A stretch of 46,588 nucleotides of DNA from Actinomycetes bacterium (GCA_023443125.1 JAEZVO010000011.1:1-46588); one strand, 5' to 3'. Shown: positions 32,125-41,982, counted from the first letter of the stretch. A program made the numbers and translations. Notes: a model not told the origin generated them from the letters alone.

Positions 32125-34605
32125 CTACGGCGTCGAGGGGGTGGGGTCGACCGCCTTCTTGATGTCGAGATCTTCCATGTTCTGGTTGATGCGCATAGCG
32201 TAGAACGAGCGCACGACGAACGCGGCTGAGACGAGGAAGAACACCACCGCGAGCACCGGCGGCAGCCATGCGACGCCCAGCGCTGGCAGCGCGACGGCCA
32301 GTTCGACCGCGAGCAAGCCGAACAACGTCGTGAACTTGATGACGGGATTGAGCGCCACGGACGAGGTGTCCTTGAATGGATCGCCGACGGTGTCGCCGAC
32401 GACGGTCGCGTCGTGCAGGGGAGTGGCTTTCGCGTCGAGATCCACTTCGACGAGTTTCTTGGCGTTATCCCAGGCTCCGCCAGCATTGGCCATGAACACC
32501 GCCTGATAGAGGCCGAAGACGGCCATCGCGATGAGGTAACCGATGAAGAAGAACGGTTCCAAGAATGCGCAGGCCAGCGTCGCAAAGAAGACGCCCAGGA
32601 AAATGTTGAACATGCCCTTTTGCGCGTACCTGGTGCAGATTTCCACCACCCGGGCCGAGTCGCGTTCGGAAGCTTTCTCTATGCCTTCCAGCTGGATGTT
32701 GTCCTTGATGAACTCGACGGCTCGGTGCGCGCCTGTGGTGACGGCCTGGATGGAGGCGCCAGTGAACCAGTAGATCATGGCGCCGCCGGCCACGATGCCG
32801 AGGAGGAACGGAGCATGCAGGAGCGAGAGCTTGTCCAGGTTGGTGGTGAGGTGCTCGGTGAGCCCAATCATGATGGAGAAGATCATGGTGGTGGCGCCTA
32901 CGACCGCGGTGCCGATCAGCACGGGTTTGGCTGTAGCCTTGAAGGTGTTGCCGGCTCCGTCGTTGGCTTCGAGGAAGAACTTCGCGCGCTCAAAATCAAC
33001 CTCGCGCCCGAAATCCTCGGCGAGTTCTGCGCGTGCCTGTGGGTCATCTTCGACGGTGGAGAGCTCAAACACGGACTGCGCATTGTCGGTGACAGGCCCG
33101 TAGGAGTCGACGGCAATCGTCACCGGCCCCATGCCTAGGAATCCGAACGCGACAAGGCCGAAGGCGAACACCGCGGGGGCGAGCATGAAGTCGCCCAGCC
33201 CCAGCATCGAGATGCCGTAGGCGATCCCCATGAGGCCCGCAATGGCCAGGCCGATCCAGTAGGCGGAGAAGTTTCCGGCAACCAGGCCTGAGAGAATATT
33301 GAGCGACGGGCCTCCCTGGTGCGCAGAGACCACGACCTCGCGGGTGTGCTTGGCACTCGTGGAGGTGAAGACCTTCACGAGCTCCGGAATCAGCGCGCCG
33401 GCGATGGTGCCGCACGACACGATGAGCGAGAGTTTCCACCACATGCCGTTCGGCATGTGCGCAATGAGCAGTGCGGAGGTGAGGAACGTCGTGATGATGC
33501 AGCAGATGGACGTGATCCACACCAAGTTGGTGAGCGGCTGCTCGAAATCCATATCGTCGGCATCCGCGTACTTGGCTCTCGTCATGGCGCGGTTGATGTA
33601 GTAGGAAATGGCGGAAGCGACCACCATGACAGCACGGATGACGAACAGCCATACCAGCAACTGGATTTGCACCGCTGTGTTGCCGACGCCAACAAGGATG
33701 AAGGTGATGAGCGCGACGCCAGTGACACCGTAGGTTTCAAACCCGTCGGCGGAGGGGCCGATGGAGTCGCCGGCGTTGTCGCCGGTGCAGTCAGCGATCG
33801 TGCCGGGGTTGCGGGCGTCGTCTTCCTTGATCTTGAACACGATCTTCATGAGGTCGGCGCCGATATCGGCGATCTTGGTGAAGATGCCGCCCGCAATGCG
33901 TAGGGCGGCAGCACCGAGTGATTCACCGATGGCAAAGCCGAGGAAGCAAGCACCAGCGATCTCACCGGGGAGGAACACCAAGATCACCAGCATCATCGCG
34001 AGCTCTACGGAGATGAGCACCATGCCGATACTCATGCCTGAACGCAGAGGAATGTCGTGGCACGGGTAGGGCTTGCCGCGCAGCGACGCGTGCGCGGTGC
34101 GAGCGTTTGCCAAGGTGTTGACCCGGATTCCGTACCACGCGACGCCGTACGAACCGGCCATGCCGATGAGGGAGAACGCGATGACGATGAGGGTCTTGCC
34201 GATGCCGAAATCCACCAGGAAGAGGTAGTAGGCGACGATGATCGTCGCGATGAATGCCCAGAGCAGCAGCAGGAATCGGCCCTGCTGTTTCAGGTAGGCC
34301 TTGCACGTTGCGTAGATGAGATCGGCCACGTCGAGCATGGCGCGATGTGCGGGCATGCGACGTAGTTGGACGTAGGTAATGAGCCCAAAACTGAGGCCGA
34401 ATACGCAGACGATCAGCCCAAGCGCAAGAAGGACATCGCCTGGAATGCCGACGAACTTTTCGCCGCCCAGGTCAGGCAACTGCAGCGTTGCCTCGCCTCC
34501 CAGATGTACATCTCCTCGTTCGCCCCCGCCGCTACAGGAGGTGAGAGCAAGGGCAAGGATGACGGCGACGATGCCGCGGGCTCGGATTCTCAACTTGTGC
34601 AACAT
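32125..34605 (-). CDS. hppA: Membrane-bound H+-translocating pyrophosphatase, divergent subfamily
   Basis: This is an 826 aa, about 16-TM enzyme that couples PPi hydrolysis to proton export. Key blocks differ from the common form: GADLMKIVFKIKEDDARNP instead of GADLVGKVE, then DCTGDNAGD and GPSADGFETYGVTG, and DSYGPVTDNAQSVF. The Lys of GNTFKAT occupies the position that confers K+ independence. These features fit the evolutionarily divergent, Na+-regulated H+-PPases described in Chlorobium and Cellulomonas. The N-terminus resembles a lipoprotein signal (LALALTSC, Cys24), which is unusual. ATG 34605 is the best start. The gene is divergent from the PPDK regulator. Confidence 0.88.
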   Translation of the reverse strand: MLHKLRIRARGIVAVILALALTSCSGGGERGDVHLGGEATLQLPDLGGEKFVGIPGDVLLALGLIVCVFGLSFGLITYVQLRRMPAHRAMLDVADLIYATCKAYLKQQGRFLLLLWAFIATIIVAYYLFLVDFGIGKTLIVIAFSLIGMAGSYGVAWYGIRVNTLANARTAHASLRGKPYPCHDIPLRSGMSIGMVLISVELAMMLVILVFLPGEIAGACFLGFAIGESLGAAALRIAGGIFTKIADIGADLMKIVFKIKEDDARNPGTIADCTGDNAGDSIGPSADGFETYGVTGVALITFILVGVGNTAVQIQLLVWLFVIRAVMVVASAISYYINRAMTRAKYADADDMDFEQPLTNLVWITSICCIITTFLTSALLIAHMPNGMWWKLSLIVSCGTIAGALIPELVKVFTSTSAKHTREVVVSAHQGGPSLNILSGLVAGNFSAYWIGLAIAGLMGIAYGISMLGLGDFMLAPAVFAFGLVAFGFLGMGPVTIAVDSYGPVTDNAQSVFELSTVEDDPQARAELAEDFGREVDFERAKFFLEANDGAGNTFKATAKPVLIGTAVVGATTMIFSIMIGLTEHLTTNLDKLSLLHAPFLLGIVAGGAMIYWFTGASIQAVTTGAHRAVEFIKDNIQLEGIEKASERDSARVVEICTRYAQKGMFNIFLGVFFATLACAFLEPFFFIGYLIAMAVFGLYQAVFMANAGGAWDNAKKLVEVDLDAKATPLHDATVVGDTVGDPFKDTSSVALNPVIKFTTLFGLLAVELAVALPALGVAWLPPVLAVVFFLVSAAFVVRSFYAMRINQNMEDLDIKKAVDPTPSTP

Positions 34606-34736
34606 GGTGGTGACCACTTCTTCCTTGAATGAGGTCGTGGCAGATGAACTGCCCTTACCTGATACTACACCTGGTAGTTGGGAGATGCTTTCGCCCCCTA
34701 AGCATAGTCGAACGCGTCGGCTCATCGTGGCCCCGG

Positions 34737-34742
34737 TAGTGT
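34737..34742 (+). promoter_or_regulatory. -10 box TAGTGT, leaderless PPDK-regulator transcript
   Basis: TAGTGT ends 6 nt before ATG 34749 and no Shine-Dalgarno sequence is present. It lies in the 143 bp between the divergent hppA and regulator genes. Confidence 0.4.
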
Positions 34743-34748
34743 GGGTGC

Positions 34749-35633
34749 ATGTCAACGGAGCCGCTCGAAATTCACATCATCGCTGATTCCACGGGGGAGA
34801 CGGGCGCGCGCATTGCCCGGGCTGCACTGGCGCAGTTTCCCGATCAAGACATCGACATCGTGCGCCACCGCCGAGTCAGCAAGAAGGAGGACGTCGAGAC
34901 GGCCCTCGCGGAGCTGCCGCTGGATCGGCCCATCGTCGTCTTGTTCACGCTTGTCAAACCCTCGATGGCCGAACTCGTCGAACGCTTCTGCAACGACTAT
35001 GACCTACCGCATGCGGATCTGATGACCGACTCGATCGCGGCCATCGAGCAAGCCAGTGGCGCGCGTGCTGAAGAGGTGATGCGACGCCCTGTCGGGGTCG
35101 AAGCGGACTACTTCACCCGCGTGAGCGCCATGGACTTTGCCGTCCGCAACGACGACGGGTCGGTCCCCGAGCAGCTCCGCGAAGCCGACATCGTGCTCGT
35201 AGGCCCATCCCGAGCGGGCAAGACGCCGCTGTCTATCTATCTCGGCTACCTCGGGTACAAAGCCGCCAACGTGCCCCTAGTGCCAGGCATCACGCCGCCA
35301 TCCGAGCTGTTCAGCGTCGACCGATGGCGCATCATCGGTCTCACGATGGATGCCGACCGGCTCCAAACCATCCGTAATCAGCGGGTCCGGAGCATGGGCG
35401 GCTTCGGCAACCGAGACGGGTACGCCGATCTGGCGCGCATCTACGACGAACTCGACGAGGTGGGGCAAACGATGCGCGACCTCGGTTGCCCGGTGCTCAA
35501 CACCACCGGTGTTGCGTTGGAAGAAAACGCAAGCCGCATCGTTGATCTCGTCTCCTCGCGCGCCCGACGCCTGGGTGGCGTGCTCCGCCAGCCACCAGGT
35601 GTGCGCTGCGGGGCGCGTGGCGCTGACGCCTGA
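34749..35633 (+). CDS. Pyruvate phosphate dikinase regulatory protein (bifunctional kinase/phosphorylase, DUF299)
   Basis: This encodes 294 aa of the DUF299/PDRP family. The start IHIIADSTGETGARIA is the family signature. The P-loop-like GPSRAGKTPLSIYLG is near 156-170, followed by NVPLVPG and GLTMDADRLQTIRNQR. The family uses ADP to phosphorylate and phosphate to dephosphorylate the active-site Thr of PPDK (or PEP synthase), turning it off and on. ppdK is the next gene, 114 bp downstream, which identifies the target. The C-terminal LRQPPGVRCGARGADA is a non-conserved tail. Confidence 0.92.
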   Translation: MSTEPLEIHIIADSTGETGARIARAALAQFPDQDIDIVRHRRVSKKEDVETALAELPLDRPIVVLFTLVKPSMAELVERFCNDYDLPHADLMTDSIAAIEQASGARAEEVMRRPVGVEADYFTRVSAMDFAVRNDDGSVPEQLREADIVLVGPSRAGKTPLSIYLGYLGYKAANVPLVPGITPPSELFSVDRWRIIGLTMDADRLQTIRNQRVRSMGGFGNRDGYADLARIYDELDEVGQTMRDLGCPVLNTTGVALEENASRIVDLVSSRARRLGGVLRQPPGVRCGARGADA

Positions 35634-35747
35634 ACTCCCCAGAAAAGGAAACGCAAGCCCGAGTGCACGCACGGACAATGCACTGAGTAGTCTGGAGATC
35701 GAACGGAGCAAAGAAGCTTCTAGGGTGAGTCAAAGGAGTCTTGACCA

Positions 35748-38390
35748 ATGAGTGACGATCGCTACATCTACGATCTTGCGGACGGCAATGCCGAGATGAA
35801 GTCGCTGCTGGGCGGCAAGGGGGCCAACGTCGCGGAGATGAACAGGATCGGGATCACCGTCCCAGATCTGTTCACCGTCAGCACCACCGCATGCGTGGAG
35901 ACGATGAAACGCGGCGGTGAGTGGCCAGAGCGCCTCGCCGGAGACATCGACGCAGCGCTCGAGCGGCTCGAAGAGCGCACCGGCCGCAAGCTCGGGTCTG
36001 GCGAGAAACCGTTGCTCGTGTCGGTCCGCTCCGGTGCGGTCTTCTCGATGCCCGGCATGATGGACACCATCTTGAATCTCGGCATTTCCGACGAGTCCGT
36101 CGACGCCATCGCCGCGGAAGCAGGGAACGAGCGGTTTGCTTGGGACTGCTACCGGCGCTTCATCCAGATGTATGGCGAGGTCGTCGAGGGCGTGCCCGCG
36201 CACGCCTACGAGGATGCGTTGACGGAGCTCAAGATGCAGCGTGGCGTGTCACAAGACACGGATCTGACCGCCGACGATCTTAAGGGCTTGGTGCGCACGT
36301 TCAAGGAGATCTCCGTCGAGCATCTGGGCGGAGAGTGGGCGAGCGACCCCCGCGAGCAGCTCCACCGTGCGGTCAACGCTGTGTTTAAGTCATGGCTCAA
36401 CCCCAGAGCCGACGTGTACCGTCGCGCGAACGGTATCTCCGCCGAGCTCGGCACGGCGGTCAACGTGCAGCAGATGGTGTTTGGCAACCGCGGCGACACC
36501 TCGGCCACGGGCGTGTGCTTCACGAGGAACCCATCGACGGGTGAGAAGGCGTTGTACGGCGAGTTCCTCGTGAACGCGCAGGGTGAGGACGTCGTCGCTG
36601 GCATCCGCACGCCCCGCCCGCTTGCGGAGATGAAGGAGGTGCTGCCCGACGCCTACGAGCAGCTTGTCCAGACGATGCACAAGCTCGAACAGCACTACCG
36701 AGACATGCAGGACATCGAGTTCACCGTCGAAGACGGCAAGCTGTTCATGCTGCAAACCCGCAACGGTAAGCGCACGGCCGCCGCCGCACTCAAGGTGGCC
36801 TCGGACCTCGTCGCGGAAGGGCTCATCACCAAGGAAGAGGCCCTGCAGCGCATCGAGCCACGACAGCTCGATCAGCTCCTGCACCCGGGCATCGATCCGG
36901 AGCACGGCAAGCAGCCCGTCGCCAAGGGGCTCCCTGCGTCGCCAGGCGCCGGCGTGGGGGAGGTCGTCTTCGACGCCGACGTCGCGGCCGAGCGTGGCGA
37001 GCGCGGTGAACCCGTCGTGTTGGTGCGCTACGAAACCACACCCGACGACATCCACGGCGTCATCGTGGCGCAGGGCGTGCTCACCGCGCATGGCGGCATG
37101 ACGTCGCACGCAGCCGTGGTGGCCCGCGGCATGGGCAAGCCCTGTGTGGCCGGCGCATCGGGCATCAAGATCGATGCCGCTGGAAAGAAGCTCACCATCG
37201 GCGAGCACGTCTTCTCCGAGGGGGATGTCATCACCATCGATGGGTCGACCGGCAACGTCTTCGGTGAAGCCATCGACCTGGTTCCGCCGCAGATCAATGA
37301 AGACTTCCAAAACGTCGTCGCTTGGGCCGACGAGATCCGTCGCCTCGGCGTGCGCGCCAACGCAGATAACTTCGAGGACGCATCAAAGGCGAGGGAGCTG
37401 GGTGCGGAAGGTATTGGCCTGTGCCGCACGGAGCATATGTTCATGGCCAGCGACCGGCTGCCTGCGGTGCGACGCATGATTCTCGCGGAGACCCCGGAAG
37501 CGCGGGCCGACGCGCTGGCGGAAATCCTGCCGATGCAGCAGCAAGATTTCGAAGGTATCTTCACCGCGATGAAGGGCCTGCCCGTCACGGTGCGGTTGCT
37601 CGACCCGCCGCTGCACGAATTCCTCCCCAACCTCGTCGAGCAGTCGCTGCTGGTGCAGCGCCTCGAGCTCACCGGCGAAGACGAAGATGCCCTGGATCAG
37701 GCACGGCAGACCCTTGCTCAGGTCAAGCGCCTTCACGAACAGAACCCGATGCTCGGCACCCGAGGATGCCGCCTCGCCATGCTGTACCCGGAGATCCCGG
37801 ACATGCAGGCGAGGGCCATCGTTCGCGCCGCGATTGCGGTGAAGGAGCGGGAGGGGGACACCGTCGGGGTCGAAATCATGATCCCGCTCGTCGCATTGCG
37901 CCAGGAGCTGAAGTTCCAGCGGGAGGTCGTCGAGCGCGCCGTCGCCGAGGAAATCGGAGATTCCGGTATCGAGGTGAAGATCGGCACCATGATCGAACTG
38001 CCGAGGGCGGCGCTGACTGCCGACGAGATTGCCGAGGAAGCAGATTTCTTCAGCTTCGGCACCAACGACCTCACGCAGACCGGCATCGGCATCTCCCGTG
38101 ATGACGCCGAGAACGGGTTCCTCGCCCAGTACGTGATCGACCACGTGCTCGAACAGAACCCGTTCGAGAGCATCGATATCGACGGCGTCGGCCAGCTCGT
38201 CGAAATGGGCGTGGAGAAGGGGCGCAGCACCAAGCCGAAGCTCAAGACTGGCGTGTGCGGCGAGCACGGCGGCGACCCCGCGTCGATTGAGTTCTTCAAC
38301 CGAGTCGGGCTCGACTATGTCTCCTGCTCGCCATTCCGCGTGCCGATCGCTCGCTTCGCGGCCGCCAAGGCGGTGCTCGACCAGCGGTAA
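35748..38390 (+). CDS. ppdK: Pyruvate, phosphate dikinase
   Basis: This is an 880 aa enzyme that interconverts pyruvate, ATP and Pi with PEP, AMP and PPi. Domains are the N-terminal ATP-grasp (about 1-340), the swivelling phospho-His domain (about 385-510) and the C-terminal TIM barrel (about 520-880). The active-site loop GGMTSHAAVVARG places the catalytic His at 454 and the regulatory Thr at 452, the target of the upstream PDRP. The C-terminal VCGEHGGDPASIEFF holds the catalytic Cys. AAAGGAG lies 9 nt before the ATG. Length and motifs match bacterial PPDK rather than PEP synthase. Confidence 0.97.
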   Translation: MSDDRYIYDLADGNAEMKSLLGGKGANVAEMNRIGITVPDLFTVSTTACVETMKRGGEWPERLAGDIDAALERLEERTGRKLGSGEKPLLVSVRSGAVFSMPGMMDTILNLGISDESVDAIAAEAGNERFAWDCYRRFIQMYGEVVEGVPAHAYEDALTELKMQRGVSQDTDLTADDLKGLVRTFKEISVEHLGGEWASDPREQLHRAVNAVFKSWLNPRADVYRRANGISAELGTAVNVQQMVFGNRGDTSATGVCFTRNPSTGEKALYGEFLVNAQGEDVVAGIRTPRPLAEMKEVLPDAYEQLVQTMHKLEQHYRDMQDIEFTVEDGKLFMLQTRNGKRTAAAALKVASDLVAEGLITKEEALQRIEPRQLDQLLHPGIDPEHGKQPVAKGLPASPGAGVGEVVFDADVAAERGERGEPVVLVRYETTPDDIHGVIVAQGVLTAHGGMTSHAAVVARGMGKPCVAGASGIKIDAAGKKLTIGEHVFSEGDVITIDGSTGNVFGEAIDLVPPQINEDFQNVVAWADEIRRLGVRANADNFEDASKARELGAEGIGLCRTEHMFMASDRLPAVRRMILAETPEARADALAEILPMQQQDFEGIFTAMKGLPVTVRLLDPPLHEFLPNLVEQSLLVQRLELTGEDEDALDQARQTLAQVKRLHEQNPMLGTRGCRLAMLYPEIPDMQARAIVRAAIAVKEREGDTVGVEIMIPLVALRQELKFQREVVERAVAEEIGDSGIEVKIGTMIELPRAALTADEIAEEADFFSFGTNDLTQTGIGISRDDAENGFLAQYVIDHVLEQNPFESIDIDGVGQLVEMGVEKGRSTKPKLKTGVCGEHGGDPASIEFFNRVGLDYVSCSPFRVPIARFAAAKAVLDQR

Positions 38391-38406
38391 GGATCGACCT
38401 CGCTCG

Positions 38407-38446
38407 CGGCGCAAGGTGCATCTGATTCGAGGTGCGCCTTGCGCCG
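38407..38446. terminator. Bidirectional hairpin terminator between ppdK and the P-type ATPase
   Basis: CGGCGCAAGG (38407-38416) pairs with CCTTGCGCCG (38437-38446). Seven further pairs, including two wobbles, extend inward to a 6 nt loop. The stem of about 17 bp lies between two convergent genes. Confidence 0.75.
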
Positions 38447-38511
38447 TGAGGTTGTCGTACGGGGCGACCGTCGCGGCTGAACTGGGGCTACAGGAACGAG
38501 CGTGACCGGCT

Positions 38512-40875
38512 TTACGCCGACTTTCTCGGCAGGATACGGGACTCTTCGCCGAGTATGCGTGCCCTCACGTGCCACATCACCTCGACGGCGGCCATGCCGA
38601 TGCCGCCGATGAGATAGGCGAGCAGCATGGCTCGCATGTTTGAGGTGTCGAGCTCGAGAATGCGCTGGCTGAACGGAAGATGGATCAGCAACCCGTAGAA
38701 CCCGTAGGCGAACGCGACGAGCCCAGCCCGCCACCACTGGTATGGCCTGGCCACCACCGACAGCACCCAGGTGGCCACCATAATCATCGTGATGAGCGCG
38801 GCCGTCGTCGCCTGGGTTTGCAGCGCCTCGGCCACCTGCCCGCGCCCGCGCACCAACAGATACGCCACGACGGTGCTGCAGGCGACGATAATCCCGGCTG
38901 GGATGGCGAGCGAGAGCGTTCGGCGCACGAACCCCGGCCTCGCGAGGGCATGGTTCGGCGCCAAGCTGAGCAAGAATGCGGGGATGCCGATGGTGAACCA
39001 GCCCACGACGGTCACGTGCAGCGGCTGGAACGGGTAAGGCACCGTGAGAAGGCCGAACACCAGTGCGAGAGTGAGTGAGTAAATCGTCTTGGTGAGGAAC
39101 AGCTTGGCGACGCGCTCGATGTTGCCGATCACCCGTCGGCCTTCGGCGACGACGTGGGGGAGCTGGGCGAACTTGTCGTCGAGGAGCACCAGCTGGGCGA
39201 CGCCACGCGTGGCGGAAGCGCCTGACCCCATCGCGATACCGAGGTCGGCGTCCTTGAGCGCCAGCACGTCGTTGACGCCGTCGCCGGTCATCGCCACCTG
39301 GTGTCCACCCTGCTGCAGGGCGCGCACCATCTGACGTTTCTGCTCCGGCGTGACTCTTCCGAACACCCCGCCGCGCTCGACCGTCTCTTCGAACTCGGCA
39401 TCGTCAGCGTTGACGAGGGTGCGGGCGTCGACGACGTCGCCCAGGTCGACGCCCAGGGAGCGCGTGACGGCGCCGACGGAGTTCGCGTTGTCGCCGGAGA
39501 TCACTTTGAGTTGCACGTGCTCGTCGCGGAAGTAGCGCAGCGTGTCGGCGGCGTCGGGGCGTATCAATTGGTCAAGCACGACGAGGGCGAGCGGCTCGAC
39601 GTCGCCCGGCGCGGCCTCGTCGTCCACGGGGCGAGCGGCACGCCCAAGTAGCAGCACGCGGCGGCCCGTGGACCCGATCTCCTCAGCCTGTTGCGCGACG
39701 GCACCCGTCGCGAGCACGTCGGGAGCGCCGAGCACGATGTGCCTGTCGTCGAAGCTCACCCCAGACCACTTCTTCGCCGACGTGAACGGCGCCCTCGCGC
39801 TCTGTCGCCACGGTGACGTGGCGGGGGACACCGCGTCGGCGATGGCCTGCATCGAGGCGTTGGGCGTGTCGTCGGCGGCGACGAGCTGCGCGAGCACCTC
39901 GTCGACCTCTTCAGGCGAAGCACCGAGCGGAATGACCTCGCCCAGCGTCATCGCGTTCTCGGTGAGCGTGCCCGTTTTATCCGCACACACCACGTCGACG
40001 CGCGCGAGCCCCTCGATGGCGGGCAGTTCCTGCACGAGCACGTTGCGCTTCCCGAGCCGGATCACGCCCAGTGCGAAGGCCATCGCCGTCAGCAGCACGA
40101 GGCCCTCGGGAATCATGGGCACCAGCGACGCGGTCATCGCCAGCACCGCATCGCGCCACTCAACGCCGGGGTGGGTGAACTGCACGACGATCGACAGTGC
40201 TCCGATGGGGATGAGCATCCACGACACGTATTTCAGAATCTGGTCGATGCCCTGCCGAAGTTCGGAGCGCACCAGTGTGAAGCGCGACGCCTGCGCGGTG
40301 ATCTGGGCGGCGTACGCGTCGGCGCCGATCTGCGTCGCGCGGTACGCGCCGCCGCCAGACACGACGAAGGAACCCGAATACACATCTTCGCCGGGCGCCT
40401 TGGGGATGGGGTCGGCCTCGCCGGTGAGCATCGACTCGTCCACCTCGAGGTAGCTCGCGGCCACAACCTCACCGTCGACGACGATCTGGTCGCCGGGCGA
40501 CATGCTGATGATGTCGTCCAACACCACCTCGTCCCGCACGATCTCGCGACGTGCCCCGTCGCGGATCACCGTGGGCTTGGCTTCGCCCACGACCGCCAGC
40601 TTGTCGAGTGTGCGCTTGGCGCGAAGCTCCTGGACGATGCCGATGATGGAGTTCGCGACGATGAGGCCCGCGAACAGGCCCTGCTCGATGCGGCCCGTCA
40701 GCAACACGCAGCAAAACAGGACGAACAGGATGCAGTTGACGCGCGTGAGGACGTTGGCGCGGATGATGTCGGAGGTGGAGCGCCCCGACCGCGACGGCAG
40801 CGTGTTGACTTGCCCCTTCGCAACCCGCTCTTCTACTTCGCGGGCGCTCAGGCCTCGTAGTTCCTCAGTAGGCAC
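38512..40875 (-). CDS. ctpE: Cation-translocating P-type ATPase, CtpE-like
   Basis: This is a 787 aa P-type ATPase with ten predicted TM helices. Visible landmarks are TGEADP in the actuator domain, the phosphorylated Asp in CADKTGTLTENAM (about residue 299) and GDGVNDVLALKDADLG in the P domain. The M4 motif reads MIPEGLVLLTAMAF, as in mycobacterial CtpE, which has been linked to Ca2+ uptake. There is no N-terminal heavy-metal-binding domain, so a Cu or Zn pump is unlikely. Ion specificity is inferred from similarity only. GTG 40875 overlaps the end of the polyprenyl synthase gene by 11 bp. Confidence 0.88.
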   Translation of the reverse strand: MPTEELRGLSAREVEERVAKGQVNTLPSRSGRSTSDIIRANVLTRVNCILFVLFCCVLLTGRIEQGLFAGLIVANSIIGIVQELRAKRTLDKLAVVGEAKPTVIRDGARREIVRDEVVLDDIISMSPGDQIVVDGEVVAASYLEVDESMLTGEADPIPKAPGEDVYSGSFVVSGGGAYRATQIGADAYAAQITAQASRFTLVRSELRQGIDQILKYVSWMLIPIGALSIVVQFTHPGVEWRDAVLAMTASLVPMIPEGLVLLTAMAFALGVIRLGKRNVLVQELPAIEGLARVDVVCADKTGTLTENAMTLGEVIPLGASPEEVDEVLAQLVAADDTPNASMQAIADAVSPATSPWRQSARAPFTSAKKWSGVSFDDRHIVLGAPDVLATGAVAQQAEEIGSTGRRVLLLGRAARPVDDEAAPGDVEPLALVVLDQLIRPDAADTLRYFRDEHVQLKVISGDNANSVGAVTRSLGVDLGDVVDARTLVNADDAEFEETVERGGVFGRVTPEQKRQMVRALQQGGHQVAMTGDGVNDVLALKDADLGIAMGSGASATRGVAQLVLLDDKFAQLPHVVAEGRRVIGNIERVAKLFLTKTIYSLTLALVFGLLTVPYPFQPLHVTVVGWFTIGIPAFLLSLAPNHALARPGFVRRTLSLAIPAGIIVACSTVVAYLLVRGRGQVAEALQTQATTAALITMIMVATWVLSVVARPYQWWRAGLVAFAYGFYGLLIHLPFSQRILELDTSNMRAMLLAYLIGGIGMAAVEVMWHVRARILGEESRILPRKSA

Positions 40876-41947
40876 GGCGCGTGCTCAGCCGTGCCAGCTG
40901 GGTGAGACCCTCGCGGCCCACCTCTTGGAAGTCCGTGGTAGCAAGCGCAGCCAGCCCCTGTTCGAGGTGCTCGTCGATGAGTGATTCGACGTGTGCCCGC
41001 GCCCCCGTCGCCTCGATCACGCTCGCAGCGTGCTCGATGTCGTCGTCGCTGCAGTCCTTCGCGCCCAATACCGACGTCAATGTGGCCGCCTGCTGCTCGT
41101 CGGCGCGGCGCATCGCGGTGAGCACGAGCACCGTCGCCTTGCCCTCGCGTAGGTCGCCGCCGGTCGGTTTGCCGGTGAGCGTCTCGTCGCCCCACACGCC
41201 CAACACGTCGTCGCGGAGCTGGAAGGCGTGGCCGATGTGCGAGCCGAAGCTGGCGAGCGCGGCGTACTGCTCGTCGCTCGCACCGCCGAGCCGCGCGCCG
41301 ATGAGCGCGGGGCGGCGCATCGAATAGCTCGCCGACTTGTACTCAAGCACCTTCGACGCGACGGCGAGCGCGTCGTTATCGTCGGCCACCCCGTAGGCTG
41401 CGGAGATATCCAGGAATTGGCCGGCGGTCACCTCGGCGCGCATGCGTGACAGCTCGGTGCGCGCGGCTTCCAGGTTGGGGGCGGCAGACTCGTCGAACAG
41501 CTGCGCGCTCCACATCAGCAGCATGTCGCCGAGCAAGATCGCGGCCGCCTGGCCGAAGTCATGCGCGCTGCCACGGCCGCATCGGCGCCCGTGCAAGAGC
41601 GCGAACTGCTTGTGAGCGGCGGGTTTGCCGCGACGGGTGTCGGCGTCGTCGATGATGTCGTCATGGGCGAGCGCGGAGGCGTGGAGGAGGTCGAGCGATG
41701 CCGCGACGCGGAACACCTCGTCGAGATGGTGTTCGTCGCCGCCAGCTGCCAGGTACGCCCACACGCAAAACGCGGGACGCAGGCGCTTGCCGCCCGTCGA
41801 GTAATCGCGGGCGTTGGCGAGGAGCTGGGAGGTGCCAACTTCTGCTACGAGCGGCGCCTGCCCGTCGAGGAATCGCGTGATGTCCTGGTCGACGCGTGCC
41901 AGGAACGCGTCGTTCAATGGATTCTCGGGCGCCAAGTCTCGAAGCAT
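40865..41947 (-). CDS. idsA: Polyprenyl diphosphate synthase (GGPP synthase-like)
   Basis: This is a 360 aa trans-prenyltransferase that builds C20 or longer isoprenoid diphosphates from IPP. The first Asp-rich motif is HDDIIDDADTRRG near 94-106 and the second is FQLRDDVLGVWGD near 245-257. GGKRLRPAFC marks the substrate-binding Arg region. The protein is soluble and of normal length. The ATG at 41947 has no Shine-Dalgarno sequence but has TAGACT 6 nt upstream, so the transcript is probably leaderless. It is divergent from metF, with only 48 bp between the two start codons. The chain length cannot be read from the sequence. Confidence 0.9.
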   Translation of the reverse strand: MLRDLAPENPLNDAFLARVDQDITRFLDGQAPLVAEVGTSQLLANARDYSTGGKRLRPAFCVWAYLAAGGDEHHLDEVFRVAASLDLLHASALAHDDIIDDADTRRGKPAAHKQFALLHGRRCGRGSAHDFGQAAAILLGDMLLMWSAQLFDESAAPNLEAARTELSRMRAEVTAGQFLDISAAYGVADDNDALAVASKVLEYKSASYSMRRPALIGARLGGASDEQYAALASFGSHIGHAFQLRDDVLGVWGDETLTGKPTGGDLREGKATVLVLTAMRRADEQQAATLTSVLGAKDCSDDDIEHAASVIEATGARAHVESLIDEHLEQGLAALATTDFQEVGREGLTQLARLSTRRAY

Positions 41948-41953
41948 GGACCA

Positions 41954-41959
41954 AGTCTA
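41954..41959 (-). promoter_or_regulatory. -10 box TAGACT, leaderless idsA transcript
   Basis: On the minus strand TAGACT is followed by 6 nt and then the ATG at 41947. No ribosome binding site is present. Confidence 0.45.
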
Positions 41960-41982
41960 GTCGGAACACAGTATGGCTTGCC

